DNA of 64,000 nt. It comes from Achromobacter pestifer (GTDB lineage Bacteria > Pseudomonadota > Gammaproteobacteria > Burkholderiales > Burkholderiaceae_B). Where the stretch lies: contig NZ_CADIJX010000002.1 in NCBI RefSeq assembly GCF_902859625.1, positions 930,001-994,000 of the forward strand, written 5' to 3'. Positions 25,521-33,505 of this stretch are shown one piece after another. The translations under genes and the position numbers were made by a program. Position 1 is the stretch's first letter. Each line of letters starts with the position of its first letter. The notes under the pieces are model-generated. The model saw only the letters and a program-made list of their open reading frames with translations, was not told the DNA's origin and did not search any database.

Positions 25521-26870
25521 TCAAACCGTGCCCGTCGCCAGATCATCGAAAAGGCGGTCGCCGCCCATCTGGCCGCCTTTGAGCATCAGTTCGACGCCGT
25601 CGAGTACCGGGTTGTCGCTGCGGGCAACGCTGACGGTGACGCCGGGCGCCAGCACGCAACGAAACTCCAGGCCCCACAGACCCAGCGCCAGGGTGGCCTG
25701 GCTGGAGGTGTCGCCGCCCGCGATGCCCATGCGCGATAGCCGCGTGCCCGCCTGCGCGCTGGCCGTCACGATGGCGGCAGCCAGTTGCGCGGTCGCATTC
25801 GCCGCAGCCGCGGCTTGCTGTGCGGAGACGGCTTGCGCCGGCTGGTCGGTGTGGACCAGCACGTTGCGCCCTTGGGCCAGCAGGGCGGCGGCCTGCTGGA
25901 CTTGCCGCGCGGCGTAGTCCGGGTTGTCCAGCAACTGCTGAACGTGCAGCGGCTGGCGTGCGTATTGCTGGCATGCAGAGATCTGCCGCGCCGTGACGGG
26001 TGACAGGCTGCCGGCCACGACCAGGACCGGACCCGTCGCAGGGGGCAAGGGAGCGGTGGGCGAGGGTTCGCGGCCGGGCGCCTGGGCGCGGGCCAGCGCC
26101 TGCTGCACGCTGCTGGGGCCAACCGCCAGTAGCGGCACGCAGGCGGCCGCGCGCCAGATCAGGCGGCCGATGACGGCCAATTGCTCGTCGTCGGTCAAGT
26201 CGAACAGCACGGGGCCATCCGAGGTGTCGATGATGCCGTCGATCCAGTCTTCCATGGCGGGCGCGTCAGCGGGTTGCCGCAGGCGGGGATAGGCGGTGTG
26301 CGGTACCGAGCGGATATCCACCAGCCCCTGTGCCGCCAGATGCCGGCGCAGGTCGGCTTCATGCATGGGGGTGACCGGGTGCTGGCTCATGACCGGATGC
26401 CGGTCGATGCGATGGATCTCGGGTGCGGTACCGGCGCGGGCGAACAGGTTGGCAAAGCTGCAATAGCGGCCGATGCTGGGTTGCCCGCCGACGATGGGCA
26501 CCAACGGATTGGGCATGTGGCGGCGCAGTTCGCGAACGGCCACGCCGATGCTGCCGACGTGCGGCGCGCTGTCAAAGGTGGAGCAGCATTTGTAGTGCAG
26601 CACCCGCGCGCCGGTGCCAGCCATGAAATGGCCGACGGCGCGCAGTTCTGTTTCCATCTGGTCCGGCGTCATGGCGCGCGCGGCGCCCGCGATGCCCAGG
26701 GCGTCCAGCGGGCCCGCGCGGCGCAGCTGTTCGGGCGTGGGCACGCCCAGGAACAGCAAGCCGCGCAGGCCGGCGCGGGCGACTTCCGCCAGTGTGTCAG
26801 TGGCGCCGGTGAAGTCGTCGCCGTACCAGCAGACGCGCGGTGCGCTGATGCTGCCTTCGGCGGGAGTCAT
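25521..26870 (-). CDS. Four-carbon acid sugar kinase family protein (DUF1537, OiaK/OtnK-like)
   Basis: 449 residues from ATG 26870, which overlaps the stop of the RuBisCO-like gene (ATGA). The N-terminal motif YGDDFTGATDTL (residues 16-27) and the C-terminal ATP-binding segment AGGDTSSQATLALGLWG are diagnostic of the DUF1537 kinases, which phosphorylate 2-oxo-tetronates, threonate, erythronate or 3-oxo-isoapionate. Pairing with a RuBisCO-like protein points to the 3-oxo-isoapionate type (OiaK with OiaX), by analogy with described apionate pathways. The apionate lactonase and oxidoisomerase genes are absent, so another acid sugar is possible. Last gene of the operon. Confidence 0.85.
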   Translation of the reverse strand: MTPAEGSISAPRVCWYGDDFTGATDTLAEVARAGLRGLLFLGVPTPEQLRRAGPLDALGIAGAARAMTPDQMETELRAVGHFMAGTGARVLHYKCCSTFDSAPHVGSIGVAVRELRRHMPNPLVPIVGGQPSIGRYCSFANLFARAGTAPEIHRIDRHPVMSQHPVTPMHEADLRRHLAAQGLVDIRSVPHTAYPRLRQPADAPAMEDWIDGIIDTSDGPVLFDLTDDEQLAVIGRLIWRAAACVPLLAVGPSSVQQALARAQAPGREPSPTAPLPPATGPVLVVAGSLSPVTARQISACQQYARQPLHVQQLLDNPDYAARQVQQAAALLAQGRNVLVHTDQPAQAVSAQQAAAAANATAQLAAAIVTASAQAGTRLSRMGIAGGDTSSQATLALGLWGLEFRCVLAPGVTVSVARSDNPVLDGVELMLKGGQMGGDRLFDDLATGTV

Positions 26871-28144
26871 GCGCGGCTGCCGAAGAACGCCAGGGCGCGT
26901 TGCAGTTCGGGCGCGTGGCGCGCGAAGTCCTCCAGAGACTGGCCTTCGCGCACGCACGCCCAGGCTTGGCGGATGCTCTGCACGCCCGCCGCGGGTCCAT
27001 CCGGGTGGGCCAGGATGCCGCCGCCGGACATGAACAAGAGGTCATCGGTGCGTACGGCGGACCAGGTGGCGGGGACGGTGCCGGCCCACTGGCCGGACGA
27101 GAACGCCGGCATGACCGGGTCGTCGATGCCCAGGGTCAGCGAGGCCAGGCAGTCGCGCGCGGAGTCGACGACTTCGCGGTCGTCTTGCGCGAATTTGCCC
27201 TGCAACCCGTGGACGTGCATGTGGTCCACGCCCGCCAGCCGCCACAGCGTCTGGTAGGCCTGAAAACCCATGCCCAGCAGCGGCGCGCGGGACAAGGCGC
27301 CGTAGCCGTTGCGGTGGCCATGCAGGGCCAGCGGCGTGCTGCGGCGCAGGGTTTGAATGGCCGAGAATCCGCACCAGTTCAGGCTGGCCATGACGCAGGT
27401 GCCTTCTTCGCGTTCAATCATGTCGGCGTGGTGGCGCATGGCGTCGGTCTCGTCGCTGATGTTGAAGGCCACCATGACTTGCCGGCCCGTGCGCTCGCGA
27501 TGCGCCCGCACCACCGCCATCACGGCCGCAACGCGCTGCGCCAGCGGGGCGTGGGTGGGATTGGCACAGACCTCGTCGTCCTTGATGAAGTCCACGCCCG
27601 CTGCGCACAACTGCGCCACCAGGTGTGCGGTTTGCTCGGGCGACAGTCCGACGTTCGGCTTGATGATGGTGCCCACCAGAGGCCCCGACGCCACGCCGGT
27701 CAGTTCCCGCGTTCCGGAGATGCCGACCCGTGGCATCTCGAATTGGGCGCGGTAGTTGGCGGGCAGTTCCATGCTTTCCAGGCGCAAGCCGGTGACTTCG
27801 CCCAGGTCATACAGATTGCCGCCCACCGTGGCTGCCAGCGTCGCCAGGTTGGCGCCCACGTTGGCGACGGGGAAGGCGATGCGGATGCGGGCGCGGTGAT
27901 ACTGGCGCGGCATGCCGCCGGCCTGCCGCGCCAGCCAGGCGTTGGGCAAGCTGGGTACGTCCACCGTGTCCAGAAGCTCGACGGATTCGACGCGGGCGCG
28001 AGCACGGGCGCGCAGCTCGTCGGTTTCACCCTGCACGCGCGTGAAGGTGCCGCAGGACTGTTCGCCGGCCATGACCTCTGCGACCCGGGCGGGGTCCATC
28101 GGCGTTTCGATCAGGTAGGTGGCGCTAAACGATTGTGCATTCAT
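26867..28144 (-). CDS. RuBisCO-like protein (form IV)
   Basis: 425 residues. The large-subunit fold is clear: GTIIKPNVGL with Lys162, the carbamate/metal motif FIKDDE (Lys188-Glu191), HGHRNG in the next barrel strand and MSGGGILAHPDGP near the C-terminus. Retention of the KDDE motif suggests that a carbamylated lysine and Mg2+ are still used, unlike MtnW-type proteins. With a DUF1537 kinase encoded next, the best functional analogy is OiaX, which cleaves 3-oxo-isoapionate 4-phosphate; that is inference. Carboxylation of ribulose bisphosphate is unlikely because the rest of the Calvin cycle is not near. Confidence 0.87.
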   Translation of the reverse strand: MNAQSFSATYLIETPMDPARVAEVMAGEQSCGTFTRVQGETDELRARARARVESVELLDTVDVPSLPNAWLARQAGGMPRQYHRARIRIAFPVANVGANLATLAATVGGNLYDLGEVTGLRLESMELPANYRAQFEMPRVGISGTRELTGVASGPLVGTIIKPNVGLSPEQTAHLVAQLCAAGVDFIKDDEVCANPTHAPLAQRVAAVMAVVRAHRERTGRQVMVAFNISDETDAMRHHADMIEREEGTCVMASLNWCGFSAIQTLRRSTPLALHGHRNGYGALSRAPLLGMGFQAYQTLWRLAGVDHMHVHGLQGKFAQDDREVVDSARDCLASLTLGIDDPVMPAFSSGQWAGTVPATWSAVRTDDLLFMSGGGILAHPDGPAAGVQSIRQAWACVREGQSLEDFARHAPELQRALAFFGSRA

Positions 28145-28179
28145 GGTGGCGGCTGACGGCGATGTGGTGGCAAGGGGCT

Positions 28180-28719
28180 TCAGAGGCGATTCAGGTCGGG
28201 GAACGGGCGCACGGGATCCTTGCCGTCCCAGTCGGTGGCGCTATTGCGGATCAAGTCGAACAGGCGACCCTTGGGGCCGGCCACTTCCGACAGTTCGATG
28301 ACGGTGCCGGGGTGGTATTCGGTGTCGAAGTAGATGAAGCGGCCTTTTTCACCGACTTCGCCGCTCATCTTGGGCTTGAAGCCTTGGGCTAGCAGGCGCT
28401 CCAGATCGGCGTCATAGCTTTCGGTCCAGTAGGCCACGTGTTGCAGGCCGGTGCGGCCGGCTTGCAGGAAGTCGCGATACATGGACGGCACGTCGTTGCG
28501 GGTCTGGATCAGTTCAACCTGCACGAATCCCGAGTTGGCCAGCGCCACCGAGTTGTGCGGCTCGTGAGCGACGCCGTCGTACTGGTAATTCACGATCGGC
28601 ACACGCGGGTTGTAGTACCACGGCCCCACGCCCAGCGTGGTGCTCCAGTAGTCCATGGCGGCTTCGATGTCATGCACCACATAACCGAGTTGGCGGATTT
28701 CGCCCAGGAAACGACTCAT
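28180..28719 (-). CDS. VOC family protein (glyoxalase/epimerase-like)
   Basis: 179 residues with two glyoxalase modules: an N-terminal GYVVHDIEAAMDYWSTTLGVG and a C-terminal HVAYWTESYDADLERLL followed by PGTVIELSE. Candidate metal ligands are His in VVHDI, Glu in VELIQ, His in QHVAYW and Glu in VIELSE. Proteins of this shape include methylmalonyl-CoA epimerase and various lyases. In this operon it may isomerise the phosphorylated or oxidised acid sugar before the RuBisCO-like step. Function beyond the fold is unknown. Confidence 0.8.
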   Translation of the reverse strand: MSRFLGEIRQLGYVVHDIEAAMDYWSTTLGVGPWYYNPRVPIVNYQYDGVAHEPHNSVALANSGFVQVELIQTRNDVPSMYRDFLQAGRTGLQHVAYWTESYDADLERLLAQGFKPKMSGEVGEKGRFIYFDTEYHPGTVIELSEVAGPKGRLFDLIRNSATDWDGKDPVRPFPDLNRL

Positions 28720-28791
28720 GATGGATCTTTATAAAAGGAGGCTAAGTAGACGAAAGGGGGGCGGCCGGCGTCAGCATCCGGCCGCGTCGCG

Positions 28792-30672
28792 TCATAGGAA
28801 ACCGATCGAGAACCAGGGGAACGCGGCCACGATGACCAGGCCCACCAGCAGCGCGACGATGTAGCCCCAGATCGGGCCGATGCCCTCGTTGGGGTCGACG
28901 CGGCTGATGGCGCAGGCGCCGTAATACCCCACGCCGAAGGGCGGCGCGAACAGGCCAATGCCCATGGCGAAGATCACGACCATCGCGTAGTGCACTTCAT
29001 GCACGCCTGCCTGCACCGCGATCGGGAACAACAGTGGCCCGAACAGCACGATGGCGGGGATGCCTTCCAGCACGCTGCCCAGGATGATGAACGCCACGAT
29101 GGATACGGCCAGGAAACCGTAGCTGCCGCCGGGCATGCCTGCCATCAGGCGGGCCAGATCGCCCGAGAACCCCGACTGCGTCAGCGCCCAGGCCATGGCC
29201 GTGGCGCAGCCCACGATCAACATGATGGCGCCCGACAGCGAGGCCGTTTCGATCAGCATGGGCCGCAACCGCGCCCAGTTGAAACGCCGGTAGATCAGCA
29301 GGCCGATCAGCACGGAATACACGATGCCGATGGTGGAGACCTCGGTGGCCGTGGCTACGCCTTCCACCACGGCGGCGCGGATCACGAAGGGCAGGGCAAC
29401 GGCCGGCAGGGCAATCACGAAGAAGCGGCCGATTTCCTTTGCGCTGAAACGTTGCGCCAGGCTCAGGTCTTCCTTGCGGTAGCGCCACCACACGACCGAG
29501 CACAGCGCCAGGCCCAACACCACCGCGGGCAGCAGGCCACCCGTGAACAGAGCGGCGATGGAGACGCCCGTCACCGAACCAATGGTGATCAGCACGATGG
29601 ACGGCGGGATGGTTTCGGTTTGCGCGCCGGTGGCCGACAGCAGCGCCACCAGGTCGCCGGGCTTGGCGCCGCGCTTCTGCATTTCAGGGAACAGCACGGG
29701 CGCAATGGCCGCCATGTCGGCGATTTTCGACCCGGAAATGCCCGACACCAGATACATGGCGCCGATCAGCACGTAGGACAGGCCGCCGCGCACATGCCCC
29801 AGCAGACTGGCCAGGAACTGGATCATGGCGCGCGCCATGCCGGTCATTTCAATCAGCGATCCCAGGAAGATGAACAGCGGCACCGCCAGCAGCATCAGAT
29901 GCGACATGCCTTCGTCCAGCCGGCCAACCATCACTTCCATCGGCGTGTTGGTGGTCAACGCCAGATAGGAGAAGGTCGCCAGCGCGAACGAGAACGCAAT
30001 CGGCACGCCGGAGAACACGGTGGCGGCCACGATTCCCACGAAGAAGATCACCAGGTTCAGCTTGCCCAGCCCCTTGAACAGCGGTTGCGCCAGCCAGAAC
30101 AGGACGACGACCACGGCCACGCCAACCAGCGCCAGCAAGACTTGCCGCAGCGGTTGCGTGCGCAGCAGGCGCAACACGGCCACCACGGCCATCAGGCCCA
30201 TGCCGACCGGAATGGCCGCTGCACGCCACGCATTGCTGAGTTCCAGCGCGGGCGTGATGATGAAGTGTTCTTCGTGGGCGTACTCGATGGCCGGCGCCAG
30301 GATCAGCAGCAGGAAGGCTAGTGACGCGGCCAGCGCCGCGGTTTCAAGCTGCGCGCGGCGAGCCGGGCTGACGTTGTTGACCAGCGCCGTCATGCGCATG
30401 TGTTCGCCGCGCCGCAAGGCGACGACGGCCCCCAGCATGGACAGCCACAGGAACAGAATGGACGCGAGTTCGTCGGACCAGACCAGGGGGCTGTGAAACG
30501 CATAGCGCGCCACCACCCCGGCGAACAGCACGATGATCTCGATCAGCACGATGGCGGCGGCAACATGCTCGACGATGCCGCCCAGCACGCCATCCAGCGC
30601 GTTGGCGGCCCGGCGCAGGGGATTGGCCGGTAGCGCCGGCGCCGCGGCGTGGGAAGCGGACAAGGAAGACAT
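28792..30672 (-). CDS. TRAP transporter fused permease (DctQM)
   Basis: 626 residues. The first 190 form the small four-helix DctQ part (FAGVVARYAFHSPLVWSDELA is its signature) and the rest is a DctM permease with SGISGSKIADMAAIAPVLFP, TGAQTETIPPSIVLI and GLFAPPFGVGYYGA. A linker helix joins them. It works with the binding protein encoded ten bases upstream to import a carboxylate with sodium. The operon context suggests an acid sugar such as apionate or a tetronate. Confidence 0.92.
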   Translation of the reverse strand: MSSLSASHAAAPALPANPLRRAANALDGVLGGIVEHVAAAIVLIEIIVLFAGVVARYAFHSPLVWSDELASILFLWLSMLGAVVALRRGEHMRMTALVNNVSPARRAQLETAALAASLAFLLLILAPAIEYAHEEHFIITPALELSNAWRAAAIPVGMGLMAVVAVLRLLRTQPLRQVLLALVGVAVVVVLFWLAQPLFKGLGKLNLVIFFVGIVAATVFSGVPIAFSFALATFSYLALTTNTPMEVMVGRLDEGMSHLMLLAVPLFIFLGSLIEMTGMARAMIQFLASLLGHVRGGLSYVLIGAMYLVSGISGSKIADMAAIAPVLFPEMQKRGAKPGDLVALLSATGAQTETIPPSIVLITIGSVTGVSIAALFTGGLLPAVVLGLALCSVVWWRYRKEDLSLAQRFSAKEIGRFFVIALPAVALPFVIRAAVVEGVATATEVSTIGIVYSVLIGLLIYRRFNWARLRPMLIETASLSGAIMLIVGCATAMAWALTQSGFSGDLARLMAGMPGGSYGFLAVSIVAFIILGSVLEGIPAIVLFGPLLFPIAVQAGVHEVHYAMVVIFAMGIGLFAPPFGVGYYGACAISRVDPNEGIGPIWGYIVALLVGLVIVAAFPWFSIGFL

Positions 30673-30681
30673 GGCGCGACC

Positions 30682-31701
30682 TCAGGCCAGCTTGCCGACG
30701 CTTTGTTCCAGCAGCGACCAGGCTTCGTTGCCGAAGCGGCCTTGCCATTCCTTGTAGAAGCCCGCGCTGCGCAGCTGCTCGCGGAAACTGTCAGGGGACG
30801 GCTGGTTGAATTGCAGGCCCTTGGCTTCCAGGTCGGACTGTACCGAGGCGTTCAGCTTCTTGATGTCTTCACGCTGCGCCAGGCCGGCTTCATTGATGCC
30901 GCGCGCGACGATCGTCCTCAGGTCTTCCGGCAGGCCTTCCCACATGCGGCCGTTGGCAATGAACCAGTAACCATCCCAGATGTGATTGGTCAGCGAGCAA
31001 TATTTCTGCACTTCATACAGCTTGGCGACCTGAATGATGGGCAACGGGTTTTCCTGGGCGTCCACCACCTTGGTCTGCAAGGAGGAATAGACTTCGCTGA
31101 ATTGCAAGCTGGCGGGCGCGGCGCCCAAGCCCTTGAACATGGAGATCGGCAGGGAGCTCACCGGCACGCGGATCTTCAAGCCGTTCATGTCGGACGCAGA
31201 GGCCACGGGCGCCTTGCTGCTGGTGGTTTGGCGGAAGCCGTTGTCCCACATCTTTTCAAAGGCGTAGAGCTTGCGTTGCGCGATGGCAGCACGCACGTGC
31301 GCGCCCAGCGCCCCATCCATGGCGCCCCACACCTGGTTGTAATCCTTGAACGCGAAGCCGACCGCGTTGATGGCGGCTACCGGCACCAGCGTGGCGATCA
31401 CCAGCGCGGAAGGCGTGAAGAAGTCGATACCGCCCGAGCGCACTTGCGCCAGCATGTCGGTGTCGCCGCCCAATTGGTTGTTCGGGAAAATCTTGATGTC
31501 CACCCGGCCGTTGCTTTCCTTCAGGATGCGTTCGGCGGCTTCTTGTGCGCGGATGTTCAACGGATGGGTGACCGGCAAGTTGTTGCCGTACTTCAACGAG
31601 AAATCGGCCGCGCGGGCGATCAGCGGGAAGCCCGTGGTCAGGGCAACGGCGGGCACCGCGCAAAGGCGGCGCAAGGCACTGCGGCGTGTCAGCAGCTTCA
31701 T
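30682..31701 (-). CDS. TRAP transporter substrate-binding protein (DctP)
   Basis: 339 residues from ATG 31701, selected because GGAG stands six bases upstream; the frame continues further but without support. The signal peptide begins TRRSALRRL, a possible twin-arginine type, and ends near ARAAD. DctP features: FSLKYGNNLPVTHPLN, DIKIFPNNQLGGD, the carboxylate-binding Arg in LKIRVP and VDAQENPLPII. First gene of the five-gene acid-sugar operon, divergent from the LacI-type regulator. Confidence 0.92.
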   Translation of the reverse strand: MKLLTRRSALRRLCAVPAVALTTGFPLIARAADFSLKYGNNLPVTHPLNIRAQEAAERILKESNGRVDIKIFPNNQLGGDTDMLAQVRSGGIDFFTPSALVIATLVPVAAINAVGFAFKDYNQVWGAMDGALGAHVRAAIAQRKLYAFEKMWDNGFRQTTSSKAPVASASDMNGLKIRVPVSSLPISMFKGLGAAPASLQFSEVYSSLQTKVVDAQENPLPIIQVAKLYEVQKYCSLTNHIWDGYWFIANGRMWEGLPEDLRTIVARGINEAGLAQREDIKKLNASVQSDLEAKGLQFNQPSPDSFREQLRSAGFYKEWQGRFGNEAWSLLEQSVGKLA

Positions 31702-31710
31702 GGTTGTCTC

Positions 31711-31830
31711 CATAATCGTAGTTATGATGTTTTTTGATGTGCCACAAAACGCCAATACCATGCGGCAGAGTGGACAATAGTGAATAGGCAGTATCATCGT
31801 CAAACCTCATTCGTGATGGTTTTTGATGTG
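31711..31830. promoter_or_regulatory. Control region between dctP and the divergent LacI-type gene
   Basis: TGATGTTTTTTGATGTG (31725-31741) and TGATGGTTTTTGATGTG (31814-31830) are direct repeats differing at one base; the second covers the start of the regulator gene. A dyad CATAA-N6-TTATG (31711-31726) lies in the dctP leader. Two repeats 89 bases apart could let the regulator loop the DNA and silence both directions. Confidence 0.55.
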
Positions 31831-32874
31831 ACCAAGCCTCCCTCCGAACGCAAGCTTGCCCGCCTGGCCGACGTGGCCGCACGCGCTGGCGTGTCCACCG
31901 CCACGGCCGACCGCGTGCTGAATCGCCGGCCGGGGGTGCGGGCCAATACCGCGCAAAAGGTCTTCAAGGCCGCCATCGAACTGGACTATCTGCCGGAACA
32001 GGAATTGAGCGCCGCGCTTCCGGCCGAGCCGATGCGGCTGGTGTTCCTGCTGCCGCGCGGCAGCAACCGCTACCTGCGCATGCTGGGCGACACCGTTAGC
32101 TACGCGCACGAGCACTTCGCGCCGCTGAACGCCAAGTGCCAGATCGAATATGTGGAAAGCTTCAACCCCGACGCGCTGGCGCAGGCGCTGGCCAAGCACG
32201 GCAAGCGGGCCGACGGCATTGCCTTCATGGCGCTGGAACACCCGGTGGTGCGTGAAGCCGTCAATACGCTGGCGCAGCAGGGCGTGCCGGCGGTGACACT
32301 GATTTCCGACCTGGCCAACAGCGCGCGCGTGGCTTACGTGGGGCTGGACAACCGCGCCGCCGGCCGCACCGCCGGCTATCTGATTGCGCGCTTCATTGGC
32401 TCGCGCGCCGCGCATGTGGCGCTGATTGCCGGCTCACGCCATTACCGAGCCCACGAGGAACGCGAAAGCGGCTTCTTGCAGCTGTACGCCGAACAGTTTC
32501 AGGCGATGCAGGTGGTGGACCTGCGCGAAGGTTATGACGATGCCCAGCGCAACTATGAGCAAACCCGCCAATTGCTGGAGCAATATCCCAACCTGGCGGG
32601 CATCTACAACATCGGCGGGGCGTCCGATGGCGTGGCCCGGGCGCTGAAGGAAGCGGGCCAGCAGCATCGCGTGGTTTTCATCGGGCACGGCCTGACGCCC
32701 GACACCCGGTCCTTGCTGATCGACGGCACGATGGATGCCGTCATTACTCAAAGTCCGATGGAAGCGCTGATGAGCTGCGTGCGCATCTTCTGTAACCTGC
32801 GCGATAAACGCAGCCCGATGACAGGTGTTGAGTTGGCACGCAGCCAGGTGATTTTTCGCGAGAACCTGCCTTGA
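31816..32874 (+). CDS. LacI-family transcriptional regulator
   Basis: 352 residues from ATG 31816 (a GTG at 31780 would add 12 residues). The helix-turn-helix with LADVAARAGVSTATADRVLN spans residues 17-36, followed by the hinge and a periplasmic-binding-like sensor domain (YVGLDNRAAGRTAGYLIARF, YNIGGASDGVARAL). The group resembles regulators that bind sugars or acid sugars. Divergent placement and the repeats between the genes make control of the dctP operon likely, with derepression by the imported substrate. Confidence 0.9.
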   Translation: MVFDVTKPPSERKLARLADVAARAGVSTATADRVLNRRPGVRANTAQKVFKAAIELDYLPEQELSAALPAEPMRLVFLLPRGSNRYLRMLGDTVSYAHEHFAPLNAKCQIEYVESFNPDALAQALAKHGKRADGIAFMALEHPVVREAVNTLAQQGVPAVTLISDLANSARVAYVGLDNRAAGRTAGYLIARFIGSRAAHVALIAGSRHYRAHEERESGFLQLYAEQFQAMQVVDLREGYDDAQRNYEQTRQLLEQYPNLAGIYNIGGASDGVARALKEAGQQHRVVFIGHGLTPDTRSLLIDGTMDAVITQSPMEALMSCVRIFCNLRDKRSPMTGVELARSQVIFRENLP

Positions 32875-32923
32875 CCCAGGTCGCCGCACCGTGTTGTCCA
32901 CCGTCTTGTCATTTGAGGCTTGC

Positions 32924-32949
32924 ATATTAACTGCCTAGGCAGTTAATAT
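32924..32949. promoter_or_regulatory. Perfect 26-bp palindrome upstream of the MarR gene
   Basis: The 26 bases from ATATTAACTGCC to its exact reverse complement, centred on CCTAGG, end 37 bases before the MarR start codon. The core TGCCTAGGCA recurs at 33476-33485 in front of the MFS gene. This is a strong candidate for an autoregulatory MarR operator. Confidence 0.8.
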
Positions 32950-32986
32950 TTGCTCGTCGTCCCCCAACGCCATTGCGAGACCTCTC

Positions 32987-33442
32987 ATGCCGCCCGCCAA
33001 CCCCACCATGCTGGACCGCTTTCATACCGGTGAACTCGGCTTCATGGTGACGTCCGTGCGCAACAGCATTCACGATGCGCTGGAACGTGAACTGGCGCCC
33101 TACGAACTCACCACGCCGCAGTATGTGGTGCTGAATTGCCTGGCGAAGGGATGGGGTCGCACGCTTAGCGACTTTTGCCGGGTGCTGGCGTATGACTCCG
33201 GCGCGATGACCCGGCTGCTGGACCGCATCGTGGCCAAGGGTTTCATCCGGCGGGTGGAAAACGAATCTGATCGGCGCAGTTACCTGATTGAACTGACCGA
33301 ATCAGGCCAGGCGATGCTGCCCCAGGCGCTAGCCGCGACCGAGGTCGCCATGGGGCGCTTGCTGGCTGGTTTTTCGGAAGATGACGCGGACACGCTGCAC
33401 AAGTTGTTGTCGCGCTTGCTGGTCAACGCCGTCGCGGACTGA
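32987..33442 (+). CDS. MarR-family transcriptional regulator
   Basis: 151 residues. The winged helix covers about residues 40-105 (LTTPQYVVLNCLAKG, LSDFCRVLAYDSGAMTRLLDRIVAKGFIRR, then the wing ENESDRRSYLIELTESG). It lies upstream of an MFS drug-efflux gene, and both have the same operator core, so it most probably represses itself and the pump and responds to a phenolic or drug-like ligand. An intrinsic terminator overlaps its last codons. Confidence 0.92.
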   Translation: MPPANPTMLDRFHTGELGFMVTSVRNSIHDALERELAPYELTTPQYVVLNCLAKGWGRTLSDFCRVLAYDSGAMTRLLDRIVAKGFIRRVENESDRRSYLIELTESGQAMLPQALAATEVAMGRLLAGFSEDDADTLHKLLSRLLVNAVAD

Positions 33443-33464
33443 ATTCAACCGTCCGCTTTTTTTT
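33434..33464 (+). terminator. Intrinsic terminator overlapping the end of the MarR gene
   Basis: GCGGAC (33434-33439) and GTCCGC (33451-33456) pair around 11 bases and are followed by eight T residues (33457-33464). The left arm lies in the last two sense codons. It separates the MarR gene from the MFS gene, which then needs its own promoter at the second operator. Confidence 0.85.
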
Positions 33465-33475
33465 GCTTGATTACC

Positions 33476-33485
33476 TGCCTAGGCA
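33476..33485. promoter_or_regulatory. TGCCTAGGCA, second MarR operator core, before the MFS gene
   Basis: The same 10-bp palindromic core as in the MarR promoter, here within ACCTGCCTAGGCATAT, 20 bases before the MFS start codon. Flanks are less symmetrical, so binding may be weaker than at the autoregulatory site. Confidence 0.65.
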
Positions 33486-33505
33486 TATACAGCCTGGGCT
33501 TAAAA

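Noticed and set aside
26867-28144. Calling the RuBisCO-like protein a true RuBisCO
   Set aside because: Several substrate-binding segments differ from form I/II enzymes, and phosphoribulokinase and other Calvin cycle genes are absent.
28990-30321. A 443-codon plus-strand frame rich in His and Gln opposite the TRAP permease
   Set aside because: His/Gln/Asp-rich composition comes from the antisense of hydrophobic membrane codons.
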